Source: Planctomycetaceae bacterium (GTDB lineage Bacteria; Planctomycetota; Phycisphaerae; Phycisphaerales; SM1A02). From it: DNA of 34,359 nt. Below, in pieces: positions 17,682 to 24,964 of the stretch. The stretch is taken from contig CANLMX010000024.1 of the NCBI GenBank assembly GCA_947492385.1, positions 1-34,359 of the forward strand, in the 5' to 3' direction. A program made the position numbers and the translations under genes. Below the pieces are notes generated by a model. It saw nothing but the letters and a program-made list of their open reading frames with translations, searched no databases and was not told the origin of the DNA. Within the stretch, counting starts at the first letter, position 1, and each line of letters opens with the position of its first letter.

Positions 17682-19013
17682 TCAGTTCCCGTCGCCTCCG
17701 AGGATCGAGTCCGCGGCGCTCTCGGCGCCCGCGTCCGTCTCGACCGCGGTGTCGCGGATGCTCCCGCCGCCAAGCAGCGCATCGGCCGCCTGGGCCTCCT
17801 CGGCCTTGCGGGCGGCGTCCGCCTCGGCGGCGATGCGCTGCTCCTCGGCGAGGATCTTGCCCTTCGCGGCGCAGGCCTCGACGACGCGCTCGGCGAGCTC
17901 CTCGCTCATGCCGATCTCGCCCGTGAGCATCGGCACGCCGACCTCCTCGATGTCGAACACGCTGATGAGGCCGAGGGCGCCCATGCGGTCGAACATCTCG
18001 TCGGTGAAGCCGGGCAGCGGGCGCAGCGTCTCCTCGATCGCGGCCAGCCCCTTGTCGAACTCGGCCGGGGTGAGGATGTCGATGTCCCAGCCGGTCAGGC
18101 GCGCCGCGAGGCGCACGTTCTGGCCGCGCCGGCCGATCGCCAGCGAGAGCTGGTCCTCGCGCACGATGATGGTTCCGCGGCCGAGCTCGAGGCAGAGGCT
18201 GACTTCCTCGACCTCCGCGGGCTTGAGCGCGTTGGCGATGAGCACCTGGCTCGACTCGTTCCAGCGCACGATGTCGATCTTCTCGCCACCGAGCTCGTCG
18301 ACGATGTTGCGGATGCGGCTGCCACGGACGCCGACGCATGCGCCGACCGGGTCGACCTTGCTGTCGACGCTGGACACGGCGAGCTTCGTGCGGAAGCCGG
18401 GCTCGCGGCTCATCGCCTTGATCTCGATGACGCGCTCGGCGACTTCGGGCACCTCGGCCTCGAAGAGCTTGCGGATGAAGTCCGGGTGCGCGCGGCTGAG
18501 CACGATCTTCACCTGGCTGATCGAGTCGCGCACGTCGAGGATCAGGCATCGCACGCGGTCGCCGGGCTGGAACTGCTCGCCGGGGATCTGCTCGCTCCGG
18601 GGCATGAAGCCCTCGATGCGGTCGATCTGCACGATGAGCGCCCCGCCCTCGTAGCGGGCGCACGTGCCGGTGACGAGCTCGCCCTGGCGCTTCCCGAACT
18701 CCTCGAGCAGCGCGTTGCGCTCGTCCTCGCGGAACTTCTGGATCATCACCTGCTTCGCGGTCTGCGCGGGGATGCGGCCGAGCGACTTCAGGTCGATCGG
18801 ATGCTTCTCGCCGGTGTCCTCGTCCTCGCGCCACAGCGTGATCGCGCCGCTGAGCCGGTCGATCTGGCAGCCGAACTCCTCGGTGTCGAGCGAGTTGAAG
18901 TGCTTGCGCGCGGCGCTGACCATGGCCTGCTCCAGGTCATGGATCAGGAGTTCGCGGTCGATGTTGCGGTCGCGGGCGATCGAATCGAGGATCTGCAGGG
19001 TTTCGCGGTTCAT
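17682..19013 (-). CDS. nusA: Transcription termination/antitermination protein NusA
   Basis: NusA binds RNA polymerase and nascent RNA and modulates pausing, intrinsic termination and antitermination. The 443-residue protein has the N-terminal polymerase-binding domain (about 1-130), an S1 domain (TGTCARYEGGALIVQIDRIE), then two KH domains (CVGVRGSRIRNIVDELGGEK and LAIGRRGQNVRLAARLTGWD). A short C-terminal helical repeat and an Ala/Glu-rich tail follow. ATG 19013 has GGAG with 8-nt spacing, and 34 in-frame upstream codons are rejected. The leader is long and structured (19014-19391). No rimP gene lies upstream and no ylxR follows, unlike the classical operon. Confidence 0.97.
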   Translation of the reverse strand: MNRETLQILDSIARDRNIDRELLIHDLEQAMVSAARKHFNSLDTEEFGCQIDRLSGAITLWREDEDTGEKHPIDLKSLGRIPAQTAKQVMIQKFREDERNALLEEFGKRQGELVTGTCARYEGGALIVQIDRIEGFMPRSEQIPGEQFQPGDRVRCLILDVRDSISQVKIVLSRAHPDFIRKLFEAEVPEVAERVIEIKAMSREPGFRTKLAVSSVDSKVDPVGACVGVRGSRIRNIVDELGGEKIDIVRWNESSQVLIANALKPAEVEEVSLCLELGRGTIIVREDQLSLAIGRRGQNVRLAARLTGWDIDILTPAEFDKGLAAIEETLRPLPGFTDEMFDRMGALGLISVFDIEEVGVPMLTGEIGMSEELAERVVEACAAKGKILAEEQRIAAEADAARKAEEAQAADALLGGGSIRDTAVETDAGAESAADSILGGDGN

Positions 19014-19083
19014 GGGGTGCTCCGGTGTCAGGCTGGATGTGGTGCGGGATGTGGTGACTTCGGACGGCGACCGAGGGGTCGCG

Positions 19084-19122
19084 AAAACGGGCACGGGCCA
19101 CGCGCGCGTGCGCATGGCCCGT
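19084..19122 (-). terminator. Attenuator-like intrinsic terminator in the nusA leader
   Basis: On the minus strand a 13-bp stem (ACGGGCCATGCGC, 19122-19110, with GCGCGTGGCCCGT, 19105-19093) holds one T-G wobble and the 4-nt loop ACGC. TTTT follows 5 nt later at 19087-19084. It ends about 70 nt before the nusA ATG and after the two small leader ORFs, so it would have to be read through to express nusA-infB-rbfA. Confidence 0.6.
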
Positions 19123-19154
19123 CCTGGCGAGCGAGGAACCCTCGTGCGCGGGGG

Positions 19155-19262
19155 TCAGCCCATGCGGGCGACCTCCGTGCGGGCGGCTCCACCGTTGCGA
19201 CCGACGACGGCGCGCGAGGCGCCGACGGCCAGCGGACAGGCCTTGACGCGGGGGAGCGTCAT
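19155..19262 (-). CDS. Possible small ORF 2 of the nusA leader (35 aa)
   Basis: The frame starts at ATG 19262, overlapping the stop of the small ORF before it as ATGA, and ends 33 nt before the leader hairpin. Third codon positions are nearly all G or C, like real genes here, although that is weak evidence in such GC-rich DNA. The peptide begins MTLPRVKACPLAVGASR, has net positive charge, and matches no family I know. There is no Shine-Dalgarno site, so translation would depend on coupling to ORF 1. Confidence 0.3.
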   Translation of the reverse strand: MTLPRVKACPLAVGASRAVVGRNGGAARTEVARMG

Positions 19263-19381
19263 GGCATGGGGCTGGTGCCGAGGTTCAGGATCGACGCAAT
19301 CATGGCGATCATGGACGGCAGGTGCAGGAGGGCCGGGGCCCGCGAGGGGGCATCGGTCCAGGACGGACGGTCCCGGAACAT
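19259..19381 (-). CDS. Possible small ORF 1 of the nusA leader (40 aa)
   Basis: The frame starts at ATG 19381, 16 nt after the TACAAT box, and runs 40 codons to 19259. The peptide begins MFRDRPSWTDAPSRAP, and its second half (LLHLPSMIAMIASILNLG) is moderately hydrophobic. The start codon lies in the loop of a small hairpin (19370-19388). Its stop overlaps the next start as ATGA. No homologue is recognised. The position directly after the promoter and the coupling suggest a leader peptide that senses translation, but this is inference. Confidence 0.35.
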   Translation of the reverse strand: MFRDRPSWTDAPSRAPALLHLPSMIAMIASILNLGTSPMP

Positions 19382-19388
19382 CCGGGAC
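19370..19388 (-). promoter_or_regulatory. 5'-end hairpin of the nusA transcript with a start codon in its loop
   Basis: TCCCGGA and TCCGGGA with a 3-nt loop, plus one outer G-C pair, give an 8-bp stem. It begins within a few bases of the predicted transcription start (about 19391). The ATG of small ORF 1 spans the loop. Confidence 0.45.
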
Positions 19389-19397
19389 GGACGCGGG

Positions 19398-19403
19398 ATT
19401 GTA
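19398..19403 (-). promoter_or_regulatory. nusA: -10 box TACAAT of the nusA-infB operon
   Basis: TACAAT is one of the two best -10 matches in the window, the other being before gyrA. It is followed by the long nusA leader. No clear -35 hexamer is seen at 16-18 nt. Instead, a dyad (19404-19416) abuts it. Confidence 0.6.
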
Positions 19404-19416
19404 GCAGGAATCCTGC
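19404..19416. promoter_or_regulatory. Operator-like dyad GCAGGA-A-TCCTGC beside the nusA -10
   Basis: The perfect 6-bp inverted repeat with a 1-nt centre lies directly upstream of TACAAT, in the -35/-10 spacer. It also lies about 40 bp upstream of the divergent dsbD-like -10, so one bound protein could affect both genes. Confidence 0.4.
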
Positions 19417-19455
19417 GATTCTGCACGAGATGCAACCGACGGGGGTCGACCCCGT

Positions 19456-19461
19456 TACCCT
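19456..19461 (+). promoter_or_regulatory. -10 box TACCCT, 10 nt before the dsbD-like ATG
   Basis: TACCCT is followed by TCCGCACGAC and ATG 19472, giving a predicted leader of only a few nucleotides and no Shine-Dalgarno site. Confidence 0.5.
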
Positions 19462-19471
19462 TCCGCACGAC

Positions 19472-21385
19472 ATGCGACACGCCGCCCTCGCTCCCATTCT
19501 CGCGCTGTTGGCGCTCGTCCTCGCGATTCCGACGGCAGCCCACGGCCAGGCGGGTTCGGACACGAAAGTATCGGTCACGGCCGTCGCGCCGAGACCCGCC
19601 GTCCGCCCCGGCGACCGCATCCCGGTCGCCGTCGTCCTGGACATCGCCCCCCAGTGGCACGTGTGGACGTCCGAGGCGCAGGCCAAGGCGCTTCCCGCCG
19701 GCATGGTGGCATTCGATGCCGCGATCTTCACCGAGATCACGCTGCAGGGGGTCACGCCCGCCGCGGCCGCAACGGCCTCGGGCAGCATCCAGTGGCCGAA
19801 GCCCCATGGCGTGACGCTCGACCAGGGCGACGGTCCGCAGGCCTTCGCGGTCTACGAGGGCAAGGCCATCGCGTACGTGCCGGTCGCGGTGTCCCCGTCG
19901 GCCTCCGGCCGCGTGGAGCTCGCGTTCGAGGTCACCGTCCAGGCGTGCACCGACACGTGCCTGGCGCCCTCAACCATTCCGGTGAAGCTCGCGCTCGACG
20001 TGCGTGCCGATGCGGGGGACGTTGCGGCCGACCCCGCGGTGTTCGGCGGCTTCGACCCGTCGGCGCTCGGCGCGGGAACCGACGCGGGCGGAGGACCGTC
20101 GGCCACCGGCGTCGCGCGTGCAGCACCCATCCGCGTGCCGCTTTTCGGATGGGACTTCGAGCTCGATCCGGAGTCGGGCACGTTCTTCCCGATCATGCTG
20201 CTGCTGGCGTTCGTCGGCGGCGCGATCCTCAACTTCACGCCGTGCGTGCTGCCGGTGGTGCCACTGAAGATCATGGGGCTCGCGGGCGCCGCGGGCGGCG
20301 AGCGACGCCGCACGTTCGTCCTCGGTGCGGCGATGACCGCCGGCGTCGTCGGCTTCTGGGGCGTGCTGGGCGTGCTGCTGAGTTCGGTGAAGGGCTTCGA
20401 GCAGTCGAACCAGCTCTTCCAGTACCCGGCGTTCACGATCACCGTCGGCGCGTTCATCGCGGTGATGGCCACGGGCATGGCGGGCTTCTTCACGATCGGT
20501 CTGCCGCAGTGGGTCTACTCGGTCGAGACGAAGAACGAGACGGTCCCGGGGTCCGTGATCTTCGGCGTGATGACGGCCGTGCTGTCGACGCCCTGCACCG
20601 CACCGCTCATGGGCGCTGCGGCGGGCTGGGCCGTGACCACGAAGAGCCCGTTCACGATCATCGCGGTGTTCCTGACCATCGGGCTGGGGATGGGTGCGCC
20701 GTACCTGGTGCTGAGCGCCTTCCCGCAGCTTGCGAAGCGGCTCCCGAAGAGCGGGCCCGCAAGCGACGTGCTGAAGCAGGTGATGGGCCTGCTGCTCATG
20801 GCGGCCGCCGTCTACTTCATCGGCGCGGGCATCAACGGATACCGCACCGAGCCCATCAAGGCGCACTGGTGGCTGATCGGCGCGCTCGGCGTCGCGGCTG
20901 GCCTCTGGACGTCGTGGAAGGCCCTCTCGCTCGCACGGACCGGCGCAGGGCGCGCCACGTTTGTCGCGGCGGGCGTGTTCATTGCGGTCGTGTCGGGCGC
21001 GATCCCGCCCGTGCTCACGTACGAGCGCCTGCCCTGGAAGCCGTATTCCGCCGATGCGCTCGCGGGCGCGATGCGCGACGGCAACGTGGCAGTGCTCGAC
21101 TTCACGGCCGAGTGGTGCATCAACTGCAAGACGTTCGAGAAGACCATCCTCGAGAGCGACGCCGTGAGCGCGGTGCTCAACGAGCCCGGCGTGGCGCTCC
21201 TGAAGGCCGACATCACCGGCAAGGACGCCCCGGGTTCCGCGAAGCTCGCGGAGCTGGGGCGCGTGACGATCCCGTTGCTCGTGGTCTATGCCTCCGACGG
21301 CACCGAGACGCTCAAGAGCGAGGCGTACACCGCGCAGCAGGTGATCGACGCGGTCAGGGCCGCGCAGCAGAAGCGGCGTCGATGA
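19472..21385 (+). CDS. dsbD: DsbD-family thiol:disulfide interchange protein
   Basis: DsbD proteins carry electrons from cytoplasmic thioredoxin across the membrane to periplasmic disulfide enzymes. The 637-residue protein has a signal peptide (about 1-26) and an N-terminal periplasmic domain with Cys159 and Cys163 (QACTDTC). The membrane core of about eight helices has Cys258 (NFTPCVLPVVPLK) and Cys375 (STPCTAPLMG). The C-terminal thioredoxin domain has Cys549-x-x-Cys552 (AEWCINCKTF). All six functional cysteines of the family are present. ATG 19472 gives the signal peptide directly. An in-frame ATG at 19322 would overlap the nusA leader. The 3' end overlaps the convergent ligase-like gene by 32 nt. 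Confidence 0.93.
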   Translation: MRHAALAPILALLALVLAIPTAAHGQAGSDTKVSVTAVAPRPAVRPGDRIPVAVVLDIAPQWHVWTSEAQAKALPAGMVAFDAAIFTEITLQGVTPAAAATASGSIQWPKPHGVTLDQGDGPQAFAVYEGKAIAYVPVAVSPSASGRVELAFEVTVQACTDTCLAPSTIPVKLALDVRADAGDVAADPAVFGGFDPSALGAGTDAGGGPSATGVARAAPIRVPLFGWDFELDPESGTFFPIMLLLAFVGGAILNFTPCVLPVVPLKIMGLAGAAGGERRRTFVLGAAMTAGVVGFWGVLGVLLSSVKGFEQSNQLFQYPAFTITVGAFIAVMATGMAGFFTIGLPQWVYSVETKNETVPGSVIFGVMTAVLSTPCTAPLMGAAAGWAVTTKSPFTIIAVFLTIGLGMGAPYLVLSAFPQLAKRLPKSGPASDVLKQVMGLLLMAAAVYFIGAGINGYRTEPIKAHWWLIGALGVAAGLWTSWKALSLARTGAGRATFVAAGVFIAVVSGAIPPVLTYERLPWKPYSADALAGAMRDGNVAVLDFTAEWCINCKTFEKTILESDAVSAVLNEPGVALLKADITGKDAPGSAKLAELGRVTIPLLVVYASDGTETLKSEAYTAQQVIDAVRAAQQKRRR

Positions 21386-23708
21386 TCGCCTGCATGCGCA
21401 CGCGGTCTGCCTCGGGCATGCGGCGCAGCGGGTCAAGGGCGTAGCTCGCGTCGACGCCGAAGGCGTTGCCTGCAAAGCGCGCGGCATCCTCGCGCTGCCC
21501 GAGCGCCGCGGCACCCTCGGCGGCGCGCATCCAGCCGCGCACGCTGCGCGGGTTCAGCTCGACCTGCGACAGCCCCCATCGACGGAGTTCCGACGCCGCC
21601 AGGACCTCGTCGGTATCGACCCCGGTCCGCGCCTGCGCCAGCACCGCCTCGGCGAGCAGCGCGGACGCGGAGCAGACGGACTCGGACCGCGCGTCCGGCG
21701 CGCCCGGTTCGGACAGCATCCCGAGCATTTCCTGAAGCCTTGCGGACAGCGAGAACCGGTCCGCGGCCTCTTCGGACTGCGCAACCGCCTGCGCGTACTG
21801 CGCGATCGACGCCGCCTGGATCGCCGGCCGGTCGAGCCATCGCATGGTGCGGGGGGTGCCTCCCGAGAAGTCGATCACGGAACGGTCGAGCAGCCCGGCT
21901 GCCTCGAACCGTGCGTCCGCGATCGTCCGCTGCGGCGCGGGTCCCAGCCCAAGGCGTGCGCGCCCGAACGGGACCAGCGGCTCGGCGGCGCGCGCCTGGA
22001 TCCGCTCGACGCTGGCTGCGCCCGGGACCTCGAGCGCGAGCACCAGCGCGGCGAACGCAACGAGCAGGGTGGTCATCGCCCTCATCGCGCCCTGAACGAG
22101 CGCATGGCGCATGGACCCCGGGAAGTCCCCGCCGGCCGGCTGCGGTGCCGGCTCGTGGGACGGCCGCCCGGCCCCGCCGGCCGCCGCCCCGACGAAGCAC
22201 GCGACCCATCCGATCGCCCCCGGCCACCACAGCGTCATCTCGACCTGGGCGTGCACGGCGAGCGCGATCGCGGCACCCGAGACGCCCGCCGCGAAGGCGC
22301 CGCCGGGGGCGTCGAAGGCGCGCACGACGAGGCTCGCGCAGGTCGCGGAGAAGAGCGCGGCCAGCACTCGCATCGCAAGCGACGCTTCGTCATGCACCTG
22401 GAGTTCAGGGATGATCGCGAGCAGGGCCGCCGTCAGCGCGATCGCGAACGGAACCAGCCGCTCGGCCGCGGACGGCTCGGGCGTGGGCACGTCCCGGGGC
22501 GCGGATGCGGCGGGCTCGCGCACCGCCGCGCGCGCAGCACACGCGACGAGCGCGCCCAGCACCACGCACCACGCGACGCCGCCCAGGCCCAGCGAGGCGA
22601 TCCAGTCGGCCCACGCAGCGTGTGCGCTCTGGACCTCCTCGGGCGAGTCCCACGGCCGGAGCCGAAGGTAGGCCGGACCGAATCCGGACGGCCCGACCCC
22701 GAGCACGGGCGATTCCGCGACCATCCGAAGCGCGCCCTCCGCATAGTGGGCACGGAACAGCAGGCTGCGCTCGCCGCTTGCCGTCCCGACCAGCGCACGC
22801 ACCCCGACCGCGACGATCGGCAGCGCCAGCACCGCCAGCGCCAAGTGGACGCGCGCCCGCGTGGCCGGAGCGCGCCACACGCACCACGCGGCGAACGCTC
22901 CACCGACGGCCATCGCCGCCAGGGCCCCCTTCGACCCGTTGCACACCGCGAGCGCCGCGCTGGCGAGCGAGGCCGTGCCGAGCAGCGCCATGCCCAGCGG
23001 ACGCACGCGCATCAGCGCGATCGCGGCGCCCGCGAAGGCGATCGATCCGGCCGCGAGCACGCTCGACGCCACGTTCGACATCCCGAACCACCCGGTCGCC
23101 TCGGGCTGGAGCAGGCGGCGTTCGTAGGTCAGTGCCTGCGGCGAGCCTTCGGCCCACCCTCGCGCGGCGAGGAACTGCGACTTGCTCGCCTCGAAGTGCG
23201 CGACCGTCGCCGGATGCTCCACCAGCACCTGCATCGCGCCGCGCCAGGCGATCGGCACGGCCGCGGCGATCAGGACCGCCAGCACCGCGCGGCGCACGGT
23301 GCGGCCTTGGTCCGGCGGAAGCGCCCGGGTCGCGACGGCGATCGCCGCCCCGCCCACGACGGCCGCGATCCACTGCATCCCACGCCAGCACTGGTCGGCG
23401 GACGCCGCGCAGTGGATGGCCGCGACGCACGCGCCGCCGGCCGAGAGGAACGTGATCCACCGCCCGGTTCGGTCGATGCCGCGCCGCGCGCAGAACAGCG
23501 CGACCGCGGCCAAGGCCAGCGCCGACGCGTCGAGGGCGAGCCCGACGGACGGCGCGAGCCCCGCGAACGGGAACGGGTCGGATGCCGGATCGACGTCGAA
23601 CCAGAGCGTCGACGGATGCGCGACCAGCGCCTGGAACGCCGCGATGGCCGCGATGGAGACGACGGCCGCCGACGCCAGCCAGGACTCCGCGGCCCGGAGG
23701 CGGATCAC
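21354..23708 (-). CDS. O-antigen ligase/polymerase-like membrane protein (Wzy/WaaL superfamily)
   Basis: The 784-residue protein has about 12 hydrophobic segments over residues 1-560. It also has the O-antigen ligase-type stretch RAHYAEGALRMVAESPVLG followed by VGPSGFG (about 316-342), ahead of a large loop. The last 200 residues are soluble and helical with TPR-like character (SQVELNPRSVRGWMRAAEGA). Members of this superfamily either polymerise or ligate lipid-linked polysaccharides at the periplasmic face, and which applies cannot be told from sequence. GTG 23708 overlaps the stop of the upstream glycosyl-phosphate transferase (GTGA), so the two enzymes are co-translated and probably act in one polysaccharide pathway. 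Confidence 0.85.
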   Translation of the reverse strand: MIRLRAAESWLASAAVVSIAAIAAFQALVAHPSTLWFDVDPASDPFPFAGLAPSVGLALDASALALAAVALFCARRGIDRTGRWITFLSAGGACVAAIHCAASADQCWRGMQWIAAVVGGAAIAVATRALPPDQGRTVRRAVLAVLIAAAVPIAWRGAMQVLVEHPATVAHFEASKSQFLAARGWAEGSPQALTYERRLLQPEATGWFGMSNVASSVLAAGSIAFAGAAIALMRVRPLGMALLGTASLASAALAVCNGSKGALAAMAVGGAFAAWCVWRAPATRARVHLALAVLALPIVAVGVRALVGTASGERSLLFRAHYAEGALRMVAESPVLGVGPSGFGPAYLRLRPWDSPEEVQSAHAAWADWIASLGLGGVAWCVVLGALVACAARAAVREPAASAPRDVPTPEPSAAERLVPFAIALTAALLAIIPELQVHDEASLAMRVLAALFSATCASLVVRAFDAPGGAFAAGVSGAAIALAVHAQVEMTLWWPGAIGWVACFVGAAAGGAGRPSHEPAPQPAGGDFPGSMRHALVQGAMRAMTTLLVAFAALVLALEVPGAASVERIQARAAEPLVPFGRARLGLGPAPQRTIADARFEAAGLLDRSVIDFSGGTPRTMRWLDRPAIQAASIAQYAQAVAQSEEAADRFSLSARLQEMLGMLSEPGAPDARSESVCSASALLAEAVLAQARTGVDTDEVLAASELRRWGLSQVELNPRSVRGWMRAAEGAAALGQREDAARFAGNAFGVDASYALDPLRRMPEADRVRMQAIIDAASAARP

Positions 23709-24907
23709 CGCGCCTCTCCCGCCATGGCCCGGAGCATCGGCCGTTCGAGCGCGGCGATGGTGCCGAGGATCATGGCCACCTGCACGCCGATCAGGGCCGC
23801 CTGCCACGGGGCGGCGGTGCCCACGAGGAGCCCCGACACGCCGCACGCGGCCGCGAGCGCGCAGATCATCAGCACCGAACCGCGCCGCGAGAGCCCGCGC
23901 ATCACCAGCCGGTGCGAGAAGTGCTGCTGGTCGCCGACCATCGGGCTGCGTCCCTGCGCGATGCGCAGCACGCTGACGGTGAACGCGTCATACAGCGGGA
24001 CCGCCAGGATCACGAGCGGCGCGAGCACGCCGTACCAGCGCGAACCGAGCGCGTAGCCGGGCTCGTCCGGCGAGGTGAAGGTGATCTGCATGGCGAGCGC
24101 CGCCAGCAGGAACCCGAGCGGAAGCGACCCGCCGTCGCCCATGAAGATGCGCGCCTGGCGGCCCGCGCGCCACGGGAAGTTGAACGCGAGGAACCCGACG
24201 ACCGCGCCCGCAAGCACCGCCAGCAGTCCCGCCGTGGCCCATTGACCCGCGATGCACGCGGCGCCCGCAAGCGCGGCCGCGGCGATCGCGCCGACGCCTC
24301 CCGCAAGGCCGTCCATGTTGTCCAGGAAGTTCATGGCGTTCGTCATGAGGACGACGAAGGCGGCGCTGATCGCCACCGAGAGCCACGGCCCGCCGGCGTG
24401 CGCGTCGAGCAACGTGAGCGCACGGAACCCCCCGAGTGCGCACGCGGCGACCGCCACCGCCACCTGCATCACGAGCTTCGGCCAGGCGCCGAGCGCGCGA
24501 CGGTCGTCGAGGAGCCCGAGCGTATGGAGCGCGAGCGTGCCCGCCAGCAGCCACGCGCACGCGGCGGTGTGGCCGGGAAGGCGGCCCGCGCTCTCGATGA
24601 GCCCGGGCGATGCGTCCCGCGCCGACAGCCATTCCGCGAGCCCGGCGCCGCCGACGGCACGCTCGAGCACCAGCACGGCGACGAGCGCGGCGGAAACGGT
24701 CCCCACGATCGCGATGCCGCCGATGTTGGGCACGCGGCGCAGCTCCTTGGCATGCCCGGCGGCACCCGCGGAATCGAGCGCCCCGCTCCGGTGTCCCACG
24801 GAGACGAGCGCACGGGTGGCCGCGGCCGCGACCGCGCACGCGACGCCCCCGGCCAGGGCGACGGCGGCCGATGCGGAGATGCCGGCGCTCGCGGCTGACG
24901 CGTCCAT
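23705..24907 (-). CDS. Polyprenyl-phosphate N-acetylhexosamine-1-phosphate transferase (WecA/TagO/MraY superfamily)
   Basis: The enzyme would start a lipid-linked polysaccharide by moving a sugar-1-phosphate from a UDP-sugar to undecaprenyl phosphate. The 400-residue protein has about ten membrane helices. The family's acidic motifs are present: LGLLDDRRAL (about 130-138), NAMNFLDNMDGLAGG (190-204), IFMGDGGSLPLG (about 252-263) and a final His-containing loop QQHFSHRL. The HFSHRL form points to the WecA/TagO branch rather than MraY. ATG 24907 is preceded by TACCCT with a 6-nt gap. It is divergent from the LOG-lpxI unit. Confidence 0.92.
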   Translation of the reverse strand: MDASAASAGISASAAVALAGGVACAVAAAATRALVSVGHRSGALDSAGAAGHAKELRRVPNIGGIAIVGTVSAALVAVLVLERAVGGAGLAEWLSARDASPGLIESAGRLPGHTAACAWLLAGTLALHTLGLLDDRRALGAWPKLVMQVAVAVAACALGGFRALTLLDAHAGGPWLSVAISAAFVVLMTNAMNFLDNMDGLAGGVGAIAAAALAGAACIAGQWATAGLLAVLAGAVVGFLAFNFPWRAGRQARIFMGDGGSLPLGFLLAALAMQITFTSPDEPGYALGSRWYGVLAPLVILAVPLYDAFTVSVLRIAQGRSPMVGDQQHFSHRLVMRGLSRRGSVLMICALAAACGVSGLLVGTAAPWQAALIGVQVAMILGTIAALERPMLRAMAGEAR

Positions 24908-24913
24908 GGCGAA

Positions 24914-24919
24914 AGGGTA
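24914..24919 (-). promoter_or_regulatory. -10 box TACCCT, 6 nt before the WecA-like ATG
   Basis: Minus-strand TACCCT, then TTCGCC, then ATG 24907. The box and spacing are the same as before tkt. Confidence 0.55.
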
Positions 24920-24952
24920 GCCGCGGTCCGCGCGCGTCGACCCGCGTTCGGG

Positions 24953-24958
24953 GATACT
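24953..24958 (+). promoter_or_regulatory. Candidate -10 box GATACT, 6 nt before the LOG-family ATG
   Basis: GATACT (first T replaced by G), then GCTCCG, then ATG 24965. It is weaker than the other boxes but has the same spacing. The two divergent starts are only 57 bp apart. Confidence 0.4.
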
Positions 24959-24964
24959 GCTCCG

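Noticed and set aside
14644-18654. A 1336-codon open frame on the plus strand, antisense to infB and nusA
   Set aside because: It is the mirror of two certain genes in GC-rich DNA. Its translation is low-complexity His/Arg/Asp/Leu and matches no family.
19014-19471. A rimP gene in the usual place upstream of nusA
   Set aside because: No frame of about 150 codons with RimP features exists here. Only two small ORFs fit between the promoter and nusA.
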